Part shown: piece after piece, positions 12,560 to 15,950 of the stretch
Position numbering within the stretch: the first letter of the stretch is position 1
Layout: every line of letters starts with the position of its first letter
Assembly: GCA_902492235.1 (NCBI GenBank)
Contig: CABUKS010000036.1
Coordinates: 1 to 15,950, forward strand
Source of the DNA: an uncultured Collinsella sp.
GTDB lineage: Bacteria; Actinomycetota; Coriobacteriia; Coriobacteriales; Coriobacteriaceae
Length of the DNA: 15,950 nucleotides
Reading direction: 5' to 3'
Translations under genes and position numbers: made by a program
The notes under the pieces: model-generated
Seen by the model: only the letters and a program-made list of their open reading frames with translations
What the model was told of the DNA's origin: nothing
The model's database searches: none

Positions 12560-13357
12560 ATGGATTTTACGGTCGAGAATGCGGGCACCACGATTGCCTG
12601 TCGCGAATATGCCGGCCCGGATGTGTCGCCTGATACTCCTGCCTTGGTGTGCGTGCACGGCGCTTGTGTCGACGGCACATTTTTCGACGGTATCGCTTGT
12701 GAGCTCAGTCGCAACTACCGCGTAATTGCCTACGACCGCCGCGGCTGCGGTGACAGCAGCGATGCGGCAGACGACAGCTATGATCTTGCCGCTCAGGCCG
12801 CCGACCTGCAAGCCGTGATCGAACACGTTGGCGCTCCGGCAAATGTGCTTGCGCATAGCGCCGGTACGTTGGTGGCGCTGGAGCTTCTTCGCACCGAACC
12901 CCATCTCGTCGCCCGTGCGATTCTGCATGAGCCGGCTGTGTCGGCCGAAGGCGCCGGTATGGGCGCAGCTCCGGTTTTGCTCGATATGATTGCGGCTGGA
13001 AAGGTTTCAAGGGCGCTCCGGCTTTTCTTGGGAGCCCTCGGCGACTTGGACCCCGAGGCTCCTGGGACGACCGAAGCGGAAGTCAAACATGCCCTGCGCA
13101 ATGGTCGTTGCTTTATGGCGAACGAATATGGAACAAATATGACTTACGTTCCCAATTGGGATAGTGTCTGCGCATCGAAGTCCGTTGCTGCTGTGCTTCT
13201 CGGCGAGCTTTCGGTCGATACACCCCGCGAGGCTGGCACGCGAGCGGCTGCCGAATATCTCGATTGCCCCCTTGTGACGATCCCGGGCGCGCATAACGGT
13301 CTGCGCGATCGCCCCGTTACGGCGGCAAACGCCGTTCGCGATGTCTTGAAGCGTTAG
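12560..13357 (+). CDS. Alpha/beta hydrolase
   Basis: A 265-residue cytosolic enzyme of the alpha/beta-hydrolase fold. The oxyanion-hole motif VHGACVDG is at 32-39, YDRRGCGDS at 58-66, and the nucleophile elbow AHSAG puts Ser100 in place; GAHNG near the C-terminus gives His245 as the likely catalytic base. The acid is probably an Asp in the 195-225 region, not certain. The cap between is short. Such enzymes hydrolyse esters, lactones or haloalkanes; the substrate is not deducible. GGGGG lies about 6 bases before ATG 12560, a weak ribosome site. It stands alone, divergent from the radical SAM gene, with base composition like its neighbours. Confidence 0.87.
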   Translation: MDFTVENAGTTIACREYAGPDVSPDTPALVCVHGACVDGTFFDGIACELSRNYRVIAYDRRGCGDSSDAADDSYDLAAQAADLQAVIEHVGAPANVLAHSAGTLVALELLRTEPHLVARAILHEPAVSAEGAGMGAAPVLLDMIAAGKVSRALRLFLGALGDLDPEAPGTTEAEVKHALRNGRCFMANEYGTNMTYVPNWDSVCASKSVAAVLLGELSVDTPREAGTRAAAEYLDCPLVTIPGAHNGLRDRPVTAANAVRDVLKR

Positions 13358-13453
13358 CACGCTCGATGACCTGCGGGGAGAGGGGCTGTTAGCGTTTCGT
13401 CATTGTTAACGAATGCGCCCATAACCGCGCGCCTGCGGCTCCATTACCGCCGT

Positions 13454-13482
13454 TTGCCAGGTCATAAAAATGCAACGATAAT
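13454..13482 (+). promoter_or_regulatory. Strong sigma-70-type promoter for the signalling operon
   Basis: TTGCCA (13454-13459) and GATAAT (13477-13482) with exactly 17 bp between. The start of transcription would be near 13489, leaving an 80-base leader before ATG 13569. The rest of the 13358-13568 gap shows only a small TTCGT/ACGAA hairpin (near 13395-13415). Confidence 0.75.
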
Positions 13483-13568
13483 CGCGCGTTTGCCTTCAGC
13501 TGTTAGATGTTACCCTTGTACCAATTGATATGCACCGTTGCCGTGCGTAACGATAGGAAGGGCCCCAT

Positions 13569-15449
13569 ATGCTCAATAATCACGAGGTCAATCTAACCGA
13601 CGAGGAGGCTGCCGCCGAGGTCGCCCGCGTCGCGAAGACCTACCCCGTGGTGCGTTTGCTGTCGGCCGATCAGATTAAGAGCGAGCCTAACTGCCTGCTC
13701 GCCGGCAATCGGTGCCCTTGTCTGCGCCAGTCAAGTCTTGAGGCCTTGGCAGGTTCCGATGATGTATCGGAGCAGCTGCTCAATGATGGTACCGAGTACC
13801 GTGCTCGCCTGCGCCCTCTGAAGGTCGAGGGCGAGCCTCACGTCCTGCTGATGGTGCGTCCGATCGATGAGCAAGAGGCTGCAGAAGAGGACCTTGTCTA
13901 CACCGACGTGCTGACGGGTGTGCGCAATCGCCGATATTACGAGGAAAAGCTCCGTAGCGCCCGCATGAATGCCGGCGTTGCGGTGATCGACCTTGATGAT
14001 TTTAGGGTCTTCAACGATACGTGTGGCCGTCATGCCGGCGACCTTGCGCTCGGTGCTGTGGCGACAGCCATACGCAGCGGAATTCGTTCGACTGACGAGC
14101 TTGTACGCTATGGCTGCGACAAGTTTGTGGTCGTCATGCCCAATATTCCCTCCGATGACTTCACCCGTCGCCTGCACCAGGTGTCCGATGCCGTTCATGC
14201 CACGATTGTTCCGGGCCATGAGTACGTGAGCTTGACGGCATGTGTTGGTGGTGTTCGCATTCATGGCGAGACGGTCGATGAGGGCGTTGGCCGCGCTGTC
14301 CAGTTATTGAGCCGCGCTAAGGCAAAAGCCGGTACGGTCGTGACCGACGCCGATTCCATCGAAGCCTTCCAAAGCGAAAAGCCTTTGGTGCTTATTGTCG
14401 ATGACTCCGACATGAACCGAGCGATTCTCAACGAGATGCTCAAGGACGAGTATTGCATCCTCGAGGCCGACAACGGTCGTACGGCGCTCGATATGGTCGA
14501 CCGCTATGGCGATGAGTTGTCGCTCGTGCTGCTGGATATTGTCATGCCGGGCATAAGCGGCTTTGAGGTGCTGGCCGATCTGTCGCGCCGATCGGGTATC
14601 GATAATCTGCCTGTCATCATGATTTCGAGCGAAGATTCCGATGATGCGGTTTTGCGCGCGTACGAGCTGGGCGCCTCGGACTATATCAACCGCCCGTTTG
14701 ACTCCCGTGTCGTGCGCCGCCGTGTAAGCAACACCATCCGCCTATACGCCAAACAGCGCCGCCTGACGAACCTGCTGTCCCAGCAGTACAACGAGCGCGT
14801 CAAGAACAGTCGCATGCTCATCGACATCATGGCCGGCGTCATGGAGCTTCGCAACGACGAGAGCGGCAGGCACGTTACGAATATCGAAAAACTGACCGAG
14901 CTGCTGCTTGACTGTCTGGTCCAGCGTAGCGACACGATCTCCCTCGATAATGAGGAGCGCTCCACGATTGCCCTGGCTTCGGCGCTGCACGATATCGGCA
15001 AGATGGCGATTGACGATGCGATCCTCAACAAACCCGGGCGCCTTACGCCCGAGGAGTTCGAGATTATGAAGACGCATACCACGATCGGTGCCGACATGTT
15101 GCTTGAGCTGGGCCGCCATCACGTCGGCAATGCGCTTATGGAATATGCGTACCAGGTTGCGCGTTGGCATCACGAGCGCTGGGACGGCAAGGGCTATCCC
15201 GATGGCCTTAAGGGCGACGAGATTCCCATTGCCGCGCAGGTGGTCTCGGTGGCCGACGTGTATGATGCGCTGACGAGCGTGCGCGTGTACAAGGACGCTA
15301 TCCCGCACAAGGAGGCAATCCAGATGATCCTGGACGGTAAGCGCGGCACCTTTAACCCGCTGTTGCTCGACTGCCTGCTCGAGGTGCAAGACCGTATTGC
15401 CGAGACGTTGGCACGCCCCGCCGACGTCGTTGCGTTTCCCACGATTTAG
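13569..15449 (+). CDS. Degenerate GGDEF - receiver - HD-GYP signalling protein
   Basis: A 626-residue soluble regulator. Residues about 25-105 form a PAS-like domain with Cys42, Cys49 and Cys51, like the Cys-bearing N-termini of some Firmicutes GGDEF proteins. A GGDEF domain follows (DVLTGVRNRRYYEE at about 113-126), but the active-site motif is GCDKF (182-186) instead of GGDEF, so diguanylate cyclase activity is probably lost. A receiver domain covers about 273-390: acidic pair Asp278/Asp279, phosphoacceptor Asp323 in LLDIVMPG, but Arg375 where the conserved Lys is expected (YINRPF). The HD-GYP phosphodiesterase domain has His474-Asp475 in LHDIGK and HHERWDGKGYP (534-544), all essential residues present, so it likely cleaves cyclic di-GMP. 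GGAAGG precedes the ATG. The next gene, an Hpt protein, is 23 bases downstream in the same operon. No transmembrane segments. Confidence 0.92.
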   Translation: MLNNHEVNLTDEEAAAEVARVAKTYPVVRLLSADQIKSEPNCLLAGNRCPCLRQSSLEALAGSDDVSEQLLNDGTEYRARLRPLKVEGEPHVLLMVRPIDEQEAAEEDLVYTDVLTGVRNRRYYEEKLRSARMNAGVAVIDLDDFRVFNDTCGRHAGDLALGAVATAIRSGIRSTDELVRYGCDKFVVVMPNIPSDDFTRRLHQVSDAVHATIVPGHEYVSLTACVGGVRIHGETVDEGVGRAVQLLSRAKAKAGTVVTDADSIEAFQSEKPLVLIVDDSDMNRAILNEMLKDEYCILEADNGRTALDMVDRYGDELSLVLLDIVMPGISGFEVLADLSRRSGIDNLPVIMISSEDSDDAVLRAYELGASDYINRPFDSRVVRRRVSNTIRLYAKQRRLTNLLSQQYNERVKNSRMLIDIMAGVMELRNDESGRHVTNIEKLTELLLDCLVQRSDTISLDNEERSTIALASALHDIGKMAIDDAILNKPGRLTPEEFEIMKTHTTIGADMLLELGRHHVGNALMEYAYQVARWHHERWDGKGYPDGLKGDEIPIAAQVVSVADVYDALTSVRVYKDAIPHKEAIQMILDGKRGTFNPLLLDCLLEVQDRIAETLARPADVVAFPTI

Positions 15450-15472
15450 TTTGACCAAAGGAGTTTTAATCC

Positions 15473-15829
15473 ATGATTTCCATGCGTGAGGCGTATGAGA
15501 AGATCGGCGCTAATTATGATGACGCGTGCGCTCGGCTGATGGGCGGGGAAATGCTTGCCCGCTTTGCCCTCAAGTTTTTAGATGACGAGAGCATGGACAA
15601 GCTGGAGGCCGCCATGGCGGCGGGAGACGCCGAAGGTGCGTTTATGGCAGCGCACACGCTCAAGGGCGTGAGCCAGAACCTGGGATTCGATAATCTGTAC
15701 GAGCCGGCGGTTGTGGTGACCGAAGCACTGCGCGGCGCCGATGCCGTTGACGGCGCTCGCGAGGGAATGCATGCGTTGCAGCAGCAATATGCGGCTACGA
15801 TGTCGGCCCTGCGCGAGGCGGCCGAATAA
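15473..15829 (+). CDS. Hpt (histidine phosphotransfer) domain protein
   Basis: A 118-residue, all-helical, stand-alone Hpt protein. The phosphorylated histidine is His61 in AAHTLKGVSQNLGF (59-72), the classic HxLKG signature. The helix before it (FLDDESMDKLEAAMAAGDAEGAF) and after it match the four-helix bundle. It would relay phosphate between a hybrid histidine kinase and a receiver; the receiver of the preceding gene is the obvious partner, but no kinase is in the window. AAAGGAG lies 9 bases before ATG 15473; a second ATG (15482) lacks such spacing. Transcription presumably ends at the palindrome 15902-15940. Confidence 0.9.
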   Translation: MISMREAYEKIGANYDDACARLMGGEMLARFALKFLDDESMDKLEAAMAAGDAEGAFMAAHTLKGVSQNLGFDNLYEPAVVVTEALRGADAVDGAREGMHALQQQYAATMSALREAAE

Positions 15830-15895
15830 GAGCTTGCAAGCCTTGGGCTGCGTGCCGGCCACATATAGGTAAAAGGGCGCCCCGCCGGACCATGT

Positions 15896-15950
15896 TGAAC
15901 TGCCTCCCATTTCTTGGACACGAGAAATGGGAGGCTTTTTATGCGTGTCG
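15896..15950 (+). terminator. Palindromic dispersed repeat, right copy, acting as terminator of the signalling operon
   Basis: GCCTCCCATTTCT (15902-15914) pairs perfectly with 15923-15935 around TGGACACG and is followed by TTTTT, a textbook intrinsic terminator about 70 bases after the Hpt stop. The 55 bases match 39-95 (inverted) beyond the stem on both sides, so this is a copy of the same repeat and not just a similar hairpin. Confidence 0.85.

Noticed and set aside
15890..15950. ATG at 15890 starting a frame MLNCLPFLGH that mirrors the Abi peptide
   Set aside because: No ribosome site; it is inside the terminator repeat, and a 2-base indel relative to the left copy changes the frame just after the stem.

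Overview
The window looks like chromosomal DNA from a GC-rich gut actinobacterium of the Coriobacteriia (Collinsella-like). This is inferred from codon use, from the gene set (SEC-C type methionine aminopeptidase, GGN/PKTIDND-type phosphofructokinase, giant two-domain FtsX permease, GGDEF-REC-HD-GYP protein beside an Hpt protein) and from very hairpin-rich intergenic DNA. It is not proven by any marker gene. I see no rRNA, tRNA, CRISPR array, transposase or integrase.

Layout. 1-1230 is a lower-GC accessory patch on the minus strand: a partial Abi_2-family abortive-infection-like gene (1-420), with a structured leader and its own promoter, and a GyrI-like gene (592-1230) whose promoter carries a near-perfect LexA/SOS box (1287-1300). 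1502-4974 is an ABC exporter operon (ATPase plus a 925-aa FtsX-type permease). 4975-5515, between convergent genes, has no believable gene but is packed with structure: a terminator, a ~240-bp inverted-repeat element with a G-quadruplex motif, and a 140-bp cloverleaf-like palindrome. 5516-6595 is phosphofructokinase, and 6734-7609 is an N-terminally anchored Ntn-type linear-amide hydrolase that looks C-terminally short. 7771-9156 is an M18 aminopeptidase. 9439-10374 is a D-2-hydroxyacid dehydrogenase, 10510-11397 methionine aminopeptidase, 11558-12334 a TYW1-like radical SAM protein and 12560-13357 an alpha/beta hydrolase. 13569-15829 is a two-gene signalling operon (degenerate GGDEF + receiver + HD-GYP, then Hpt), preceded by a strong sigma-70-like promoter.

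How things fit together. Most genes are single housekeeping or metabolic units, each ended by its own hairpin. The signalling operon forms a receiver/Hpt pair without a histidine kinase in view, so it probably joins a phosphorelay encoded elsewhere. The accessory left end pairs a DNA-damage-controlled gyrase-inhibitor-like gene with an Abi gene.

The most unusual content is non-coding or sequence-structural. (a) A ~55-bp palindromic repeat lies inside the Abi reading frame at the left end and recurs, inverted, as the terminator of the Hpt gene at the right end. (b) There are three copies of a 40-bp hairpin repeat with one apparent compensatory change. (c) The 5353-5492 palindrome folds on paper into a four-way junction. 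(d) A 12-bp exact tandem duplication sits in the conserved core of the Abi gene. (e) The Abi leader could form a pseudoknot hiding its ribosome binding site.
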